Notes: a model not told the origin generated them from the letters alone. A stretch of DNA of 64,000 nt from Pseudeuparius sepicola (GCA_963920635.1 OY987308.1:23279096-23343095); one strand, 5' to 3'. Shown: positions 31,266 through 42,711, counted from the stretch's first letter. Program-made: numbers and translations.

Positions 31266-31994
31266 ATGTAGAAATATTATGATTTACAGGTATAGGTACT
31301 AAATATGATTAAAAAAATGTTGGTGTTCTTTCTGATAAAAACCATTTTATAAAAGGATCGTTGTGAAACTATGTGTGACACTATAGTTTTGATTACAATG
31401 AAAATTACAAATGATGAAAGATGATTTTTTTTGTTTCTTAAATAAGTAATTACTTTTTCGCGTTATCATTCAATTAAATTTCTGATTTGGCGCACATAAC
31501 GTAACTGCCGACAACGCTTACATAATCATATCTGTTTAATTAAATTTCGATAAAAAACAAATAATTTCGAACTTACAGCTTACACACGTAACCAGAAATT
31601 GTGTTTAGAAATTCTGGCATTATGTCGAGTGTTTTTAAAACAATGTACAATGATTGTTATTGCTTGTGGAAGGCGGAGAAATTTAGAATTTCCGCGTAGA
31701 AATAGAACGCCGCAGTTCCTGAAAAATGCGAGGTTTTTTTTGCGCAATAGCAATCCGTTAATCATAGATATTTTCAAACAATAATAAAAGTTATGATTGT
31801 GTTATGTAAAGACGCGTTTTACTATCTGCCGGACAGCACGTAATACTATACTTCGAGTACGATTCTTCGAATTTAACGCCATTTTTTTGTATTTACCTGT
31901 TTACAAAAAAGGATGTTCAAAAAAATAATTTCTGTGTAACAATAATTATTTATGTACCTACCAACGCACTGAAATTCAACTTTTTATGACTCAT
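31266..31994. other. AT-rich noncoding sequence
   Basis: Nothing recognised. The overlapping ORFs at 31580-31784 lie on opposite strands, with no support. Confidence 0.35.
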
Positions 31995-32365
31995 GTGAAA
32001 TAAGTATGACGAGGCACGGCGCTTCCCAACAGAAACTCCAAACTGCTGCCTGTTGTGCAGCTTCCATGAAAAATAGATTGATATTCAAACCTACTAAAAA
32101 TATTTATACTGAAAGATTGCGCTGCTATAGGTAACAATTTCGCAATGTGTACGAAAAGTTAAACGGGCCTTTATTTTCCGTGTTTTGAATATTTGGTCAC
32201 TTTTGACGGGCGATGGCTCCGCGTCTGACGTTTGATGTTTACATCTCGCCAAGGCCTACTTATTGAAGAATCGTACAATAATGGGCTACTTCAGTGCCGA
32301 TTTCTGAGCTTTTAATGACGATTTTGAGACACTTCACTGCCGATTTCAAGAAAACAATATTTGGA
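31995..32365 (+). repeat. Dispersed repeat R, copy 2
   Basis: Contains TATGACGAGGCACGGCGCTT, CAAACTGCTGCCTGTTGTGC, GATTGCGCTGCTATAGGTAA, CGATGGCTCCGCGTCTGACG and CTTCACTGCCGATTTCAAG. It includes the internal short direct repeat CACTTCA(C/G)TGCCGATTT about 50 bp apart. Confidence 0.9.
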
Positions 32366-33045
32366 AATTGGTGGCTAGTGGCAAAAAGAAACAAAGATTT
32401 CGCCAGGCATGATGCTGCAGTATCTTATCTGGGTTATTTAATTAGAAGTAAGTTAATGAAGCAACCAGAACCAATATCCTGTGCCTGTTATCTCCCTTGT
32501 TTATACAAAAATGTCGGTGATAATATAGCAGTATATATCGGAACTACGTCACTAAGAGAGATAAAAAAAAGCAGTGTGTGTGTGTTTCTAGGTGTACAAA
32601 ATAATATATGGCGAATAATTTTCAGCTTGTCGGCGTCGGTTTACTTTCTTTGTGTATTATTAGATATTTAGGTAGCCCTATTCTTTCTAAGTAATTTTTT
32701 TCTTGAACGTTTTGTTGTTTTCATTTTCTTAATAACCATATTGAGTATTATATCGTTGGAGACCTCTAAAAATGCCTGTTTTTTTTGAGACTATGGCCAA
32801 CTATGGTTTCCATTTTAAAAAACACAAGTTTGTGTCGTATATTTCGAAAATGGCAGCTGTCACGGATAGTAGGACATGATAACCGCATTGGGGACACAAT
32901 TCCCTCCAACTTTGGTATTTAGACTTTTCATCTAAAATCATAAACAACGAAAGCTAGATGGATTAGAATAAATTATTTTCCCATTTAACCTTCCTTATAT
33001 CTCAGCTAGTTTCCGAGATCCCCATACTGATCCTCACAAAAAACT
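32366..33045. other. Noncoding sequence, element-end debris
   Basis: Unrecognised. The end of this interval (TATCTCAGCTAGTTTCCGAG, ACTCATCCTGTATA) has the look of a decayed CAGGGTG-type terminus. Confidence 0.35.
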
Positions 33046-33309
33046 CATCCTGTATAACTATTTAACAAATCCAGGCGTTTTTAAAAATGTTGCGTTGCAT
33101 TTTTCAGCATGTTCCTAATTTTTACTTTAAATGTGTTTTATAGTCCTAATTTTTTAATTTCCCTTATAAGTAATAGTCTAGTGGCAAAAAGTCTGGAGAC
33201 TTTAGACTGCCACCTGTAGAAAATGTAAAGAATGAAATGAATTAAAGTAAAAGTATTTCTTTTATTATGTTTTAGGATTATACCTTATAGTAAATTACTG
33301 TTTGTGCCA

Positions 33310-33650
33310 TTCCATCTATTTCTAAAATTATGATTTAAAAACTCCTCTAATCTTCTTGTATTATGCACTGGTGCTCCATTGTTGAAATGACATTATTTCC
33401 ATATAGTGAGGATACATATTTTCAAACAAATTTGGTGAATCTTCTATTAAAAAAATGTAAATATGTACATATATTTCACTCGTAAGAGTCCCTTCAAAAG
33501 ATGCGGATAAATCAAAGTTTCATTAATTATTCCTCACCAAAATACCCTTGGTTCTCTATGGGGTGAACTTTGTACAGATCTGCATTGCCCCAGCGATGGT
33601 TATTTTCCTAATAGTTGTTGGTAGATCCGCAGATTTTGTTTATTACTCAA
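33310..33650 (-). pseudogene. Tc1/mariner-type transposase relic, copy 1
   Basis: The minus strand reads NNGAPVHNTRRLEEFLN, HNFRNRWNG, matching the conserved GAPPHY-R-V--FLN--F--RWIGR stretch of insect IS630/Tc1/mariner transposases near the second catalytic Asp. Upstream pieces (YKVHPIENQG) fit too, but stops and frame changes intervene. Only this short region survives. Confidence 0.65.
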
Positions 33651-33939
33651 TATATCGCAATGGTTCTCGTCCTGTATAACTATTTAACAAATCCAGGCGT
33701 TTTTTAAAATGTTGTGTTGCATTTTTCAACATGTTTCTGGTTATTGTCATGGAAGCGTTCCTAATTTTTTACTTTAAATGTGTTTTATAGTCCTAATTTT
33801 TTAATTTCCCTTATAAGTAATAGTCTAGTGGCAAAACGTCTGGAGACTTTAGATGGCCACCTGTAGAAAATGTAAAGAATGAAATGAATTAAAGTAAAAG
33901 TATTTCTTTTATTATGTTTTAGGATTATACCTTATAGTA

Positions 33940-34225
33940 AATTACTGTTTGTGCCATTCCATCTATTTCTAAAATTATGATTTAAAAACTCCTCTAATCT
34001 TCTTGTATTATGCACTGGTGCTCCATTGTTGAAATGACATTATTTCCATATAGTGAGGATACATATTTTCAAACAAATTTGGTAAATAAATTCATATATT
34101 TCACGCACTTTCAAAAAAAAAGCGGAGAAATCAAAGTTTAATTAATTATTCTTCACCAAAAGCCCTAGGTTTTCTATGGGGTGAACTTTGAATAACTTTT
34201 CATTGCCCCAGCGATGGTTATTTTC
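33940..34225 (-). pseudogene. Tc1/mariner-type transposase relic, copy 2
   Basis: Second copy of the relic within the tandem duplication, with the same NGAPVHNTRRLEEF stretch and further decay around 34090-34120. Confidence 0.6.
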
Positions 34226-34277
34226 CTAATAGTTGTTGGTAGATCCGCAAATTTCGTTTATTATACATATCGCAATG

Positions 34278-34582
34278 GTTTCATATTCGAATTTCCCGCC
34301 GATAGTGTTGTTGTTGTTATTCGGCGGAGGCGCCGAAACGCCAGGTCGAAACGTCAGAGCGAGGCGTGGGCGGTGGGGGGAGATCGAGAAGGCCGTGGAA
34401 CTCCGGGAACTCCCGGAAACGCCGCAACGGTATTGATTCCGGGGGGCGACAAAAAAGGCACTTCTGCCGCCTCGCCCCCTCCCCCCCCCCCCCCCCGCCT
34501 CCCGAGCCCTCCTCCGGCGTTCCGGTTTCGTTTTTACGGGGACGCCGCCGACGTCGCGACGGTTCGCGCAGAGATGGGCCCT
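34278..34582. other. GC-rich island with poly-C tract
   Basis: CpG-rich sequence with a 16-bp C run near 34481-34496. ORFs overlap on both strands and in several frames, typical of base composition rather than coding. An unrecognised 5' UTR exon is possible. Confidence 0.35.
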
Positions 34583-36140
34583 ACAAGGCCTTCGCGTAGT
34601 GCCCATTTGACATTTTCCCCCAAAATTCTCGTTTCGTAGTTTCTCGGAACTTTCAAATTTCAATTTCTACGCCAGGTGAATTCTGAAGGCTGTAGACGAA
34701 TTTTGAAGGCTTTCGCCTGGTGCCCAGGTCAACAAACAATTTTTGAAGGCTTTCACGTAGTGCCCATTGCCCTAATGTATCATTAACACAAGTTTCTTCA
34801 AGGTTGGCGAAAAAATCATTCAAAAATTCGTCTAGTCTTAGCTAGCTTCTATGGTGTCTATTAAATATATGGGTATATTTTGAAGGCTTTCACCATTTGA
34901 CATTTTTTCCCAAAATTTTAATATCATAGTTTCTCCGATTTTTCCGACGTTCAATTTCTGCCCCAGGTGATTGCTGAAGGCTGCAGACGAATTTTGAAGG
35001 CTATCACCTGGTGCCCAGTCGCCTAATAAGAGTTTTTTCAACGTTGAAAAAAGTTGAAGCATCAAGAATTAACCGCCAACAAACAATTTTTGAGGGCTTT
35101 CAGTTAGTGCCCATTGCCCTAATGTATCATTAACACATGTTTCTTCAAGGTTGGCGAAAAAATCATTCAAAAATTCATCTAGTCTTAACTAGCTTTTGTG
35201 GTGTCTATTAAATACATGGGTATATTTTGAAGGCTTTCATCATTTGACATTTTCTCCCAAAATGTTTATATTGTAGTTTCTCTGATCTTTAGGACGTTCA
35301 GTTTCTGCCCCAGGTGAATTCTGAAGGCTACATACGAATTTTGAAGGCTTTCACCGGGTGCCCAATCGCCTAATAAGAGTTTTTTTCAACGTTGAAAAAA
35401 GTTGAAGCATCAAGAATTAACCGTCAACAAACAATTTTTGAAGGCTTTCAGTTAGTGCCCATTGCCCTAATGTATCATTAACACATGTTTCTTCAAGGTT
35501 GGCGAAAAAAGCATTCAAAAATTCATCTAGTCTTAACTAGCTTCTGTGGTGTCTATTAAATACATGGGTATATTTTGAAGGCTTTCACCTTTTGACATTT
35601 TTTCCCAAATCTTTAGGACGTTCAGTTTCTGCCCCAGGTGAATTCTGAAGGCTACATCCGAATTTTGAAGGCTTTCACCTGGTGCCCAATCGCCTAATAT
35701 GAGTTTTTCAACGCTGAAAATAGTTGAAGCGTCAACAAGTTAACCGTCAACAAACAATTTTTGAAGGCTTTCACCTAGTGCCTATTTCCCTAATGTATCG
35801 TTAACACATGTTTCTTCAAGGTTGGCAAAAAACATTCAAAAATTTATCTAGCCTTAGAACTATCTTCTGTGGTGTCATTGGTATATTTTGAAGGCTTTCA
35901 CCTCAAAATTTTCAAGGTTTTTTTTCGAAATGTCATGTAAACTATTATTCTGGGTCTTTTTTGGCATTATAAATGAAGGCTTTCATTTATTGCAGTTTGC
36001 CTAAAATGTAATTAACCCAAAATTATCAAGGTTGATGGGTTCAAAAACGTCTAAAAATAGTCTTCTAGCTTCTTCTCGGCATAGCTAGCTGAATTTTGAA
36101 GGCTTTCAGCTGGTGCCCATTTTCCAAAAGTAAAATTATT
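34583..36140. repeat. Satellite array 2, ~320-350-bp units
   Basis: Units are marked by TGCCCATTGCCCTAATGTATC-type motifs near 34767, 35111, 35463 and 35786, with degraded units at each end. Each unit includes TTTTGAAGGCTTTCACCTGG several times, TTTCTTCAAGGTTGGCGAAA and TTCAACGTTGAAAAAAGTTG. There is therefore a shorter internal sub-repeat built on GAAGGCTTTCA. No sequence similarity to array 1 is evident, although unit lengths are alike. Confidence 0.92.
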
Positions 36141-36178
36141 CCAACATAATGCGAGCAAATAAACGCCACTCCACTTAC

Positions 36179-36234
36179 CGAAGGCGTACAGTTTTAAATC
36201 ATCGCGTTGCCGTGCGTTCGGTTCAGAGAGTCGC
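36179..36234 (-). CDS. Candidate 56-bp internal exon
   Basis: On the minus strand ATATTTTCTAG precedes 36234 and CTTCG|GTAAGT follows 36179. One frame is open and reads RLSEPNARQRDDLKLYAF. GC content is much higher than the flanks. It could belong to the minus-strand gene with exons at 10319 and 1506, but its phase does not join directly to 10513, so at least one more exon would be needed between. Chance occurrence of paired splice sites is possible. Confidence 0.3.
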
Positions 36235-36374
36235 CTAGAAAATATTTATGTTTATAATGGGGTTATCTCATTGACACACTTTTTCGCGGCCGCTAAAAAA
36301 AGCCACTGCGATATTGTTATTGTAATAAGTTGGATCTAGCATATCTAGATCCATACTGGCACGGGCAGGCTAAA

Positions 36375-36462
36375 AATGCGGTTGAAACCCAAGAACACAT
36401 TCGAACAAGAAGAAGAAGCAGTCAAAATCAACCTTCCTTTTGTGATGACAGTTTAACCTTCA
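36375..36462 (+). repeat. AAGAAGAAGAA MITE family, partial copy
   Basis: GCGGTTGAAACCCAAGAAC, CGAACAAGAAGAAGAAGCAG and AACCTTCCTTTTGTGATGAC match the left arm of 18397-19024. The internal block of that element (AGGTTATGATATCGAATCAC) appears inverted at 37362-37393. The foldback at 36557 has probably split this copy. Confidence 0.7.
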
Positions 36463-36556
36463 AATAATCGCTTTTATAGAAATGTTTATTATACCTGTGT
36501 TGATACACTGTATGACGTACAAGAGATATTTAGGAATGAACTATTTAATTTTCTAA

Positions 36557-37321
36557 TATACAGGGTGAGTCTAAGTTAAACCGCCATACTCAAAATTTGA
36601 GTAGTATTTTTAAAAATAAATGGGGTTCTTCATATAACATTTTGTCCAAAAACGCTTCGTTTTCGACATAGAGGGCGTCAAAGTTTTCTTTTAAAAACAG
36701 AAAAAAATTAGTATTTTCGGTTCCATTTATGCTATCGAGTTGAAAATTGGTACTTTTATGTTTTCTGGGACGGCGATTATGAATTTTCTATCAACTTTCT
36801 TCTAGCCGCTAGAGGGCGTTGGCTACGTCGTTACTTTAGAACAAAAGTATTTTAAACTTTTTTGTCGTTGAAAAATCTGCATTTTAGACAGCGGAATATT
36901 AAATTACATTCGATTTTGAACAAAAAATTTCTCTTGTAAAAATACGAAAACCTTAACCGTTTTCATGAAAAACGCCATTTTGTGTCGCGGTGCGCGTGAA
37001 TTCGAAAAAATTAAAAGTTCGTCGTAGGTTGAGAAATGGGATTTATTCATTTGGAATTCGTTATTTACAGTAGGTATTGTCCTAAATTAACAATTTTTGT
37101 GAAATTAGTAATAAAAAGAACTTTAACCAAGACAACTTTATTAGCAAAAACAGAGAAAAAGCGCTTCAACGTTTAGTAGGCTTTGAAAACAATTGTGGGT
37201 TACGGTTATGTCGAAAACGAAGCGTTTTTGGACAAAATGTTATATAAAGAACCCCATTTATTTTTAAAAATACTACTCAAATTTTGAGTATGGCGGTTTA
37301 ACTTCGACTCACCCTGTATAC
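36557..37321. mobile_element. CAGGGTG foldback element, ~115-bp TIRs
   Basis: TATACAGGGTGAGTCTAAGT at the left, GACTCACCCTGTATAC at the right. The arms pair through AAACCGCCATACTCAAAATT, TTTTTAAAAATAAATGGGG and CCAAAAACGCTTCGTTTTCG. TA flanks both ends. The internal 500 bp are noncoding. Confidence 0.9.
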
Positions 37322-37718
37322 CTAAATTATTAAAATTATAAAATGCAAATGGTACGATTAAGGTTATGATATCGAATCACAAAGTACAAAGGTTAGGTTG
37401 CGTGTCGGTTAAGAAGACCGCTATTATTTTAAATCAGTTTACCTACAAATTGCTGCGACCTGGTAGAAACGTGGAAGATAACATTTGAATCTCCCAATCA
37501 AGAAAGTTAAGATCTCGATTAAATAACTTACGCACACCATCTGAATTAATGATATTTTACTAAGAGTCTATATGAAGAGAAAAGTTTGGGTAGGTACCAC
37601 CATAGATAAAGCTACATAATAACAGGTCCGGGACCGACACTATATTAAAGACCCGAGCATGACGTCATATGATTGTGGCCCAGTTAAATTTTGTATAAAA
37701 TATTTCAGGGGCTTGTTT
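37322..37718. other. Noncoding spacer between foldbacks
   Basis: Includes the inverted MITE block at 37362-37393. Nothing else is recognised. Confidence 0.4.
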
Positions 37719-39089
37719 TATACAGGGTGTCCCGAAATTAGCCTGCCATAATTTACCAGCGTGTTCTACGACCAAAAAATGAAAAAAGTTCCTATAAACA
37801 TGGCCTCAAAAATGCCCCTTAACGGGGCTATAGCCCCCGAAAGGGGCAGTTTCACAAACGGGTTTCTATAAATATTTCCAGAACGAACAAAGATAAAATA
37901 CTGAAATTTATGATAGTTAGACATTCTTAATCATAGAAGTTAAAATTACCCCATTTTTTTTGTATACTTTTTTCCAGATTTCTTGCAAAATTATGAAAGT
38001 TGAAGGTATTCTACGAAGAAAAGGTGCTCTTGTTGAACTTCGATAGCATGCATCGTTTTCGAGTAAACTCGTTTTGAAAATTTTTTGCAAAGTGCCATGA
38101 AAATGCCTATTAGAAATTAGCCTGCCATAATCTACCACGACGTTTTTTGATACAAAAAAATGAAAAAAGTTCCTATAAACATGGCCTCAAAAAAGTCCCC
38201 GAAAGGGCTATAGCCCCTGAAATGGACACTTTGGCAAACGGTTTTTCCTAAATATTTCCAGAACGAACAAAGATAAAATTATGAAATTTGGTGTGTGATA
38301 TATCTGTGAGATTTTACGTTTACCGAGGTAGAGAGAGTTTGACATTCTTCATCATAAGCGTCCCAAATGAGGTGGGTCAAGGGGTTAAAAATATCCCAAA
38401 ATTTGTTCTGCGCTTTTTCATGGTTTATTCTCCCAGGTATGTCACATACCAAATGTCAGAATTTTATCTTTGCTCGTTCTGGAAATATTTAGAAAACCGT
38501 TTGCCAAAGTGTCCATTTCGGGAGCTATAGCCCTCTTAGGGGACACTTTTGAGGCCATGTTTATAGGAACTTTTTCATTTTTTTGGATCGCAGAACACGC
38601 TGGTAAAATATGGCAGGCTAATTTCTAATACGAATTTTCATGGCCCTCTGCAAAAAAATTTCAATACGATTTTACTCGAAAACGGTGCACGCTATCAAAG
38701 TTCAACAAGAGCACCATTTTTTCGTAGAATACCCTGAAAATTTATAATTTCGCAATAAATTTGGGGAAAAAGCACACACAAAATATTTAGGGTATTTTTA
38801 ACCCCTTAACCCCCCATTTAGGACGCCTATGATTAAGAATGTCTAACTATCGCTACCCCGTCAAATGTCAAATCTCACAGGTACATCACATTTCAAATTT
38901 CAGAATGTTATCTTTGTTCGTTCTGGAAAAATTTGGAAAAAACCGTTTGTGAAACTGCCCCTTTTCGGGGCTATAGCCCCGTTAGGGGGAATTTTTAATT
39001 CCATGTTTATAGGAACTTTTTTCGTTTTTTTAGGTCGTAGAACACGCTGGTAAATTATGGCAGGCTAATAATTTCGGGACACCCTGTAT
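37719..39089. mobile_element. CAGGGTG foldback with an internal second foldback
   Basis: Outer ends are TATACAGGGTGTCCCGAAAT and ATTTCGGGACACCCTGTATA. The block AGCCTGCCATAAT, AAAAAAGTTCCTATAAACAT, GGGGCTATAGCCCC, ACGAACAAAGATAAAAT appears at about 37740, again direct at about 38115, then inverted at about 38460-38635 and at 38890-39075. The inner pair is bounded by TTAGAAATTAGCCTGCCATA (38108) and its inverse (about 38635). Arms total several hundred bases. No ORF. Confidence 0.88.
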
Positions 39090-39168
39090 ACCTGTAAGGA
39101 TATGAAAATAATCTTTTCCTCAACTATAATAATATAAAATATAACGCGAAGGGATTTTGAGAATCTCC

Positions 39169-39222
39169 AGGGGGGGGGGGGCACGTGCCCCCCCTTGCCC
39201 CCCCCCCCTATGGGCGCCCATG
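39169..39222. repeat. G/C-tract hAT-type terminus, solo
   Basis: Runs of G then C around GCACGTGCCCCCC end in CTATGGGCGCCCATG. This resembles the CACGGGCGTAGCC-plus-G-tract ends of the hAT copies at 25236 and 27233, but is a different family. No partner end was found. Confidence 0.45.
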
Positions 39223-39849
39223 CTTTGCGTCCAGTATTTAGCAGTTTTATCCTATTAACACAGTTTTTATAGGTAGATTTGTTTGTGATAACATGAAATT
39301 TCTATGCACATGAAGAAAATGGTATGCACAATGCACAGACCTTTAGGTGAATTGCATAAGAATAAACACTATTTTGGAATTATGGGATGATCTGGTCAAC
39401 CAGTTGAAGAAGCGAAAATTCTAGATATTATTTTGGAAGAGTATTTTGTAAAGTATGCAAGAATGAAAATAGAAAATTTTGTTTATATTTAGCTCCAAAG
39501 CGAACCAATAGTCCTCCATATAAAGAATAAACTGAGAAATCGAATGCGTTTTAGGCTTACTTACACTACAACTAGCCATGGTCTTTATTTCAAACCAAAA
39601 GGTACCAAATACTCTTGCTTGCTTTTTAGACTCGCTTTTCTTAAGAAAATGTATGGAAGTATGCCATGTGAACTTGTCAAATTAGAGGAACGTAACAAAC
39701 AAATATTTTACTTTATTTTGGATATTAAATTCGTTGTAACAGACACATTTGCATGTTTTTATTTTATAAAAGATTCTGCAACAATGGTGTTTTAACCGTG
39801 TAAATTTGTTTCGTCGTGTGGCGTCGGTGGTGATCGCAGGTCTTTAATA
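39223..39849. other. Noncoding sequence, nothing recognised
   Basis: The ORF at 39544-39795 (83 codons) has no motif or splice context. Confidence 0.35.
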
Positions 39850-40330
39850 TGGTGTTGGTCCAGGTCAAGGGTATATGGTTGGATGGTATTCCCCATGGTA
39901 CCTAGGTATTCCCGGACAAAGAAAGTCACATGTTTTAGGAATCGCCAGTGCCGGTACCGCCCGCCTTTTTAAGAAGGTTATTCCGTCGAGGGCCCGGGTA
40001 GACGGTACTCCCCGTGGCACCTACGGGTTCCCGGACGAAAAAGTCGGATCGCCGGCCGAAGGTCGGGGTACCGCCTCGGTACCCAGAGGTGACCCGATGG
40101 CTTTGCTCTTAACGGCACCGGCCGGCGTAAAATTCTGGCTCGTTGTATAACGGGCGCCTAGGATGTCACTCCGCTTTCTGCGCACTGATTGCGTCCCGGT
40201 ACCGCTAGCGGTACTGCTAGCCGCGGGCCGCCGAAACTGATGGCGGTCCGGGTAATTTCCCGATTCGGGCGGCCCCCCGCGAGCTGGACCACTAGATCTG
40301 GACGTAGCTATGCGGGCTTACTAGATAGGG
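39850..40330. repeat. GC-rich segment with degenerate internal duplication
   Basis: GGATGGTATTCCCCATGGTA and CCTAGGTATTCCCGGACAAA (about 39880-39920) are echoed by AGACGGTACTCCCCGTGGCA and CCTACGGGTTCCCGGACGAA (about 39998-40040). A related line GTAGATGGTACTCGGACTGG lies at 52145. Frames are open for about 90 codons, but the pattern looks like a GC-rich repeat with many GGTACC sites. Confidence 0.5.
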
Positions 40331-40420
40331 AGAGTTGGGGCCACACTATCAAAAAGGTAATCTTCAAGCAAGAATATATGTATTGAATCAAGGGCATCAT
40401 TGTTTTCATATGCCACAAAT

Positions 40421-41149
40421 ATACAGGGTGTTCGAAAAATAGACGGAGATATTTTAGAGGGTGATTCCCTGTTAAGAAATATGAAAAAAAGTTTCTATAA
40501 ACATGGGTCCGGAAATGCAGAGTTTTCAAGATACAGGATGTTAAATAAAAAAAATAAAAAATGAAATTATTAATGTCTTAAAAATTATTTACTCGATTCT
40601 GTTGAAATTTGGCAATGTTATTTGTTGTATTAAGAGGCTAATTTCGCCCTAACTAGATTAAATTTATTAAGTCCAGTGGCGTCCCGGGGGGCACCTTAGC
40701 GAATATTATTATCAAAAAAATGTACGCCACTACCTTTTTTGTAACTTTAATATTTTTTGTTTGATTAAGCATCTAAAAATACAACTTCTTTCCCTCTTGT
40801 ATTGTTTTCCTATCTCACTTCGTTTTCGAGAAAAAAAAAATAAAAACCGTTTTATTGCATGTCACTGGACAAAATTGGTTGTAGTGTACTTTATGTTATG
40901 ATATTGGAAAAGTTGCAATAACACTCTTTCCTAGAAATGCTTTTGATTATTTGTTTTCCAAGGCACTTGTGATTTTTTTTGCAAAAATTGATAAACCAAT
41001 TTTGTCCAGTGACATGCAATATATTTAACATCCTGTATCTTGAAAACTCTGCATTTCCGGACCCATGTTTATAGAAACTTTTTTTCATATTTCTTAACAG
41101 GGAATCACCCTCTAAAATATCTCCGTCTATTTTTCGAACACCCTGTATA
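40421..41149. mobile_element. CAGGGTG foldback element with inner inverted pair
   Basis: Outer ends are TATACAGGGTGTTCGAAAAA and TTTTTCGAACACCCTGTATA, with arms of about 125 bp (AATAGACGGAGATATTTTAG, ACATGGGTCCGGAAATGCAG, TTCAAGATACAGGATGTTAA). A second inverted pair lies inside: TGCATGTCACTGGACAAAAT at 40857 with its inverse near 41000-41018. No ORF. Confidence 0.9.
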
Positions 41150-42596
41150 TTTACTTAACTGAAAACGGCAGATAATTTTGAAAGCAAGTTGATGAAAGTC
41201 TCTAGTCAAGACTATAACTGACTTCCATTAAACAGAATATGATACTTCACTCAAAATACACCTATTTTGAGTATTGAGAATATGGTTTCTTCCGTCCAAA
41301 ATAATTGAAGCATTCGACCAAGTAAATGAAATATTTGCGCGAGTCTACCATATTTTTAGTTTGAGAGCATATTGTATTAGCTCAATAATATATTTATTCT
41401 TTTTCTAAAAAAATAACACTTGTCTGAAAATTATAGATTTCTTGGGTCAAATTTAAGTAGGTATTAAATCAATAAATTAGATTTTCTTGTTTAAAGAATA
41501 TTATAGTATTAGCATTGAGTAAAGGATATATTTTATAATATAGAATATATTATATCCTTTACTCAATGGTATTAGATTAAGAACATTATGCTTTACGTCT
41601 AAACAAAATAATTACTTACCTCAAGACTTATTTTTCGTAGCAATAGAAAACTTCATTCAAGTTTTCAAACAGATTTGGGACATGATAATTGTAATAATTC
41701 TGAAAAATCAGGCAAGCCTTGGAAACTTTGAAAAAAAATTATTTTCTCTTTAGTATAATATTGTCTATATTTGATAGAGCAAAATGGAAAGTTATCAACA
41801 ATTAAAAATTATGCACCTCTAGATATGTTATTAAGAGTAGGTCTCGGAGAAGTTATAAAGAAAGCATGTTCAAAATTTACAGTGCATGTACACGTGATCT
41901 AACGAAGGAAAAATTATGTAAAAATTAGGTCATTTTTTTATTTTAAAACTCAACTAGAAGAAAAAATATTTTAAAAATAGAGTAACCCAATGGGTAATTT
42001 CTTATTGTAAAAAATATTGTTATATTTATATTATACAATATATTATTTATATGTATAACTGTTAACCCTATTAGGCAAGAATATCTGGAACCATTTTTAT
42101 TCAGCACTGAATTCTTTAAAAAAATCTGGCACTATTTTTGCGTTACGAAGCCACCTTTTTAAACCCATTGATTAGACTATATATACCACTTTGTAAAATA
42201 ACTTTATGCTCTATATAAACCTATTACTACGTTATCTAGCCGTTATAATAGGAATAGTATGTAGGTTGGTAGGAAATTTAAAACAAAAATACAAATGATT
42301 TCGATTTATTTTTTGTTTATTGAAAAAAAGTTAAATAACAAAAATAAAATACATTAATATTTAACATAAAATACTATATTTGCCGTAAACTGTCTTTTGC
42401 AGCAATTTTATTAGTAAATATATAATTTTAAAAAAGAAAATATTTCTCTGCACCAATGATCTACGTAAAAACTAAATAAAACCTATTTTTCCCAAAACTA
42501 AAAATATTCACAAACAAAAAGTTACAGCACGTTCAAGAAAATGTGTCTAATTTCTAACTAATTATTTATATAAAGTTATATAAGAAATATGCCTAC
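41150..42596. other. AT-rich sequence with short palindrome
   Basis: At 41512-41567 ATTGAGTAAAGGATATATTT is followed by a short AT loop and its near inverse. Otherwise unique, with no gene supported. Confidence 0.45.
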
Positions 42597-42711
42597 CTTC
42601 GAAAATAGACCCAAAATTTTCCAACCCCCACTCTTACAGTCTTGAGTCCATGATTTTAGTTTTTGCACAACACTTCGAGCGCGGATGAAACGTGTGACAA
42701 GTCCAAACGCA
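42597..42711 (-). CDS. Candidate 115-bp exon, unknown protein
   Basis: On the minus strand CCAATTTTTTTGCAG precedes 42711, and CGAAG|GTAGGC follows 42597. One frame is open: AFGLVTRFIRARSVVQKL, then KSWTQDCKSGGWKIL. GC content is raised relative to the surrounding AT-rich DNA. No family is recognised. It could be a host exon, a transposon exon or chance. Confidence 0.28.

Larger units (their letters stand above)
33046..34277. repeat. Tandem duplication (~610-bp unit, two copies)
   Basis: Copy 1 (33046-33671) and copy 2 (33672-34277) share TCCTGTATAACTATTTAACA, AATCCAGGCGTTTTT, GTCTGGAGACTTTAGA, CTTATAGTAAATTACTGTTT, GCGATGGTTATTTTCCTAAT. Copy 2 has a 26-bp insertion near 33735, and copy 1 has extra sequence near 33450. 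Each unit contains a mariner-type transposase relic on the minus strand. Confidence 0.9.

Noticed and set aside
32294..32671. 125-codon plus-strand ORF
   Set aside because: Starts inside an R repeat copy, ends in AT-rich DNA, and shows no motif.
34214..34663. Frames of 141 and 145 codons on opposite strands
   Set aside because: GC-rich island with a C homopolymer; mutual antisense openness is compositional.
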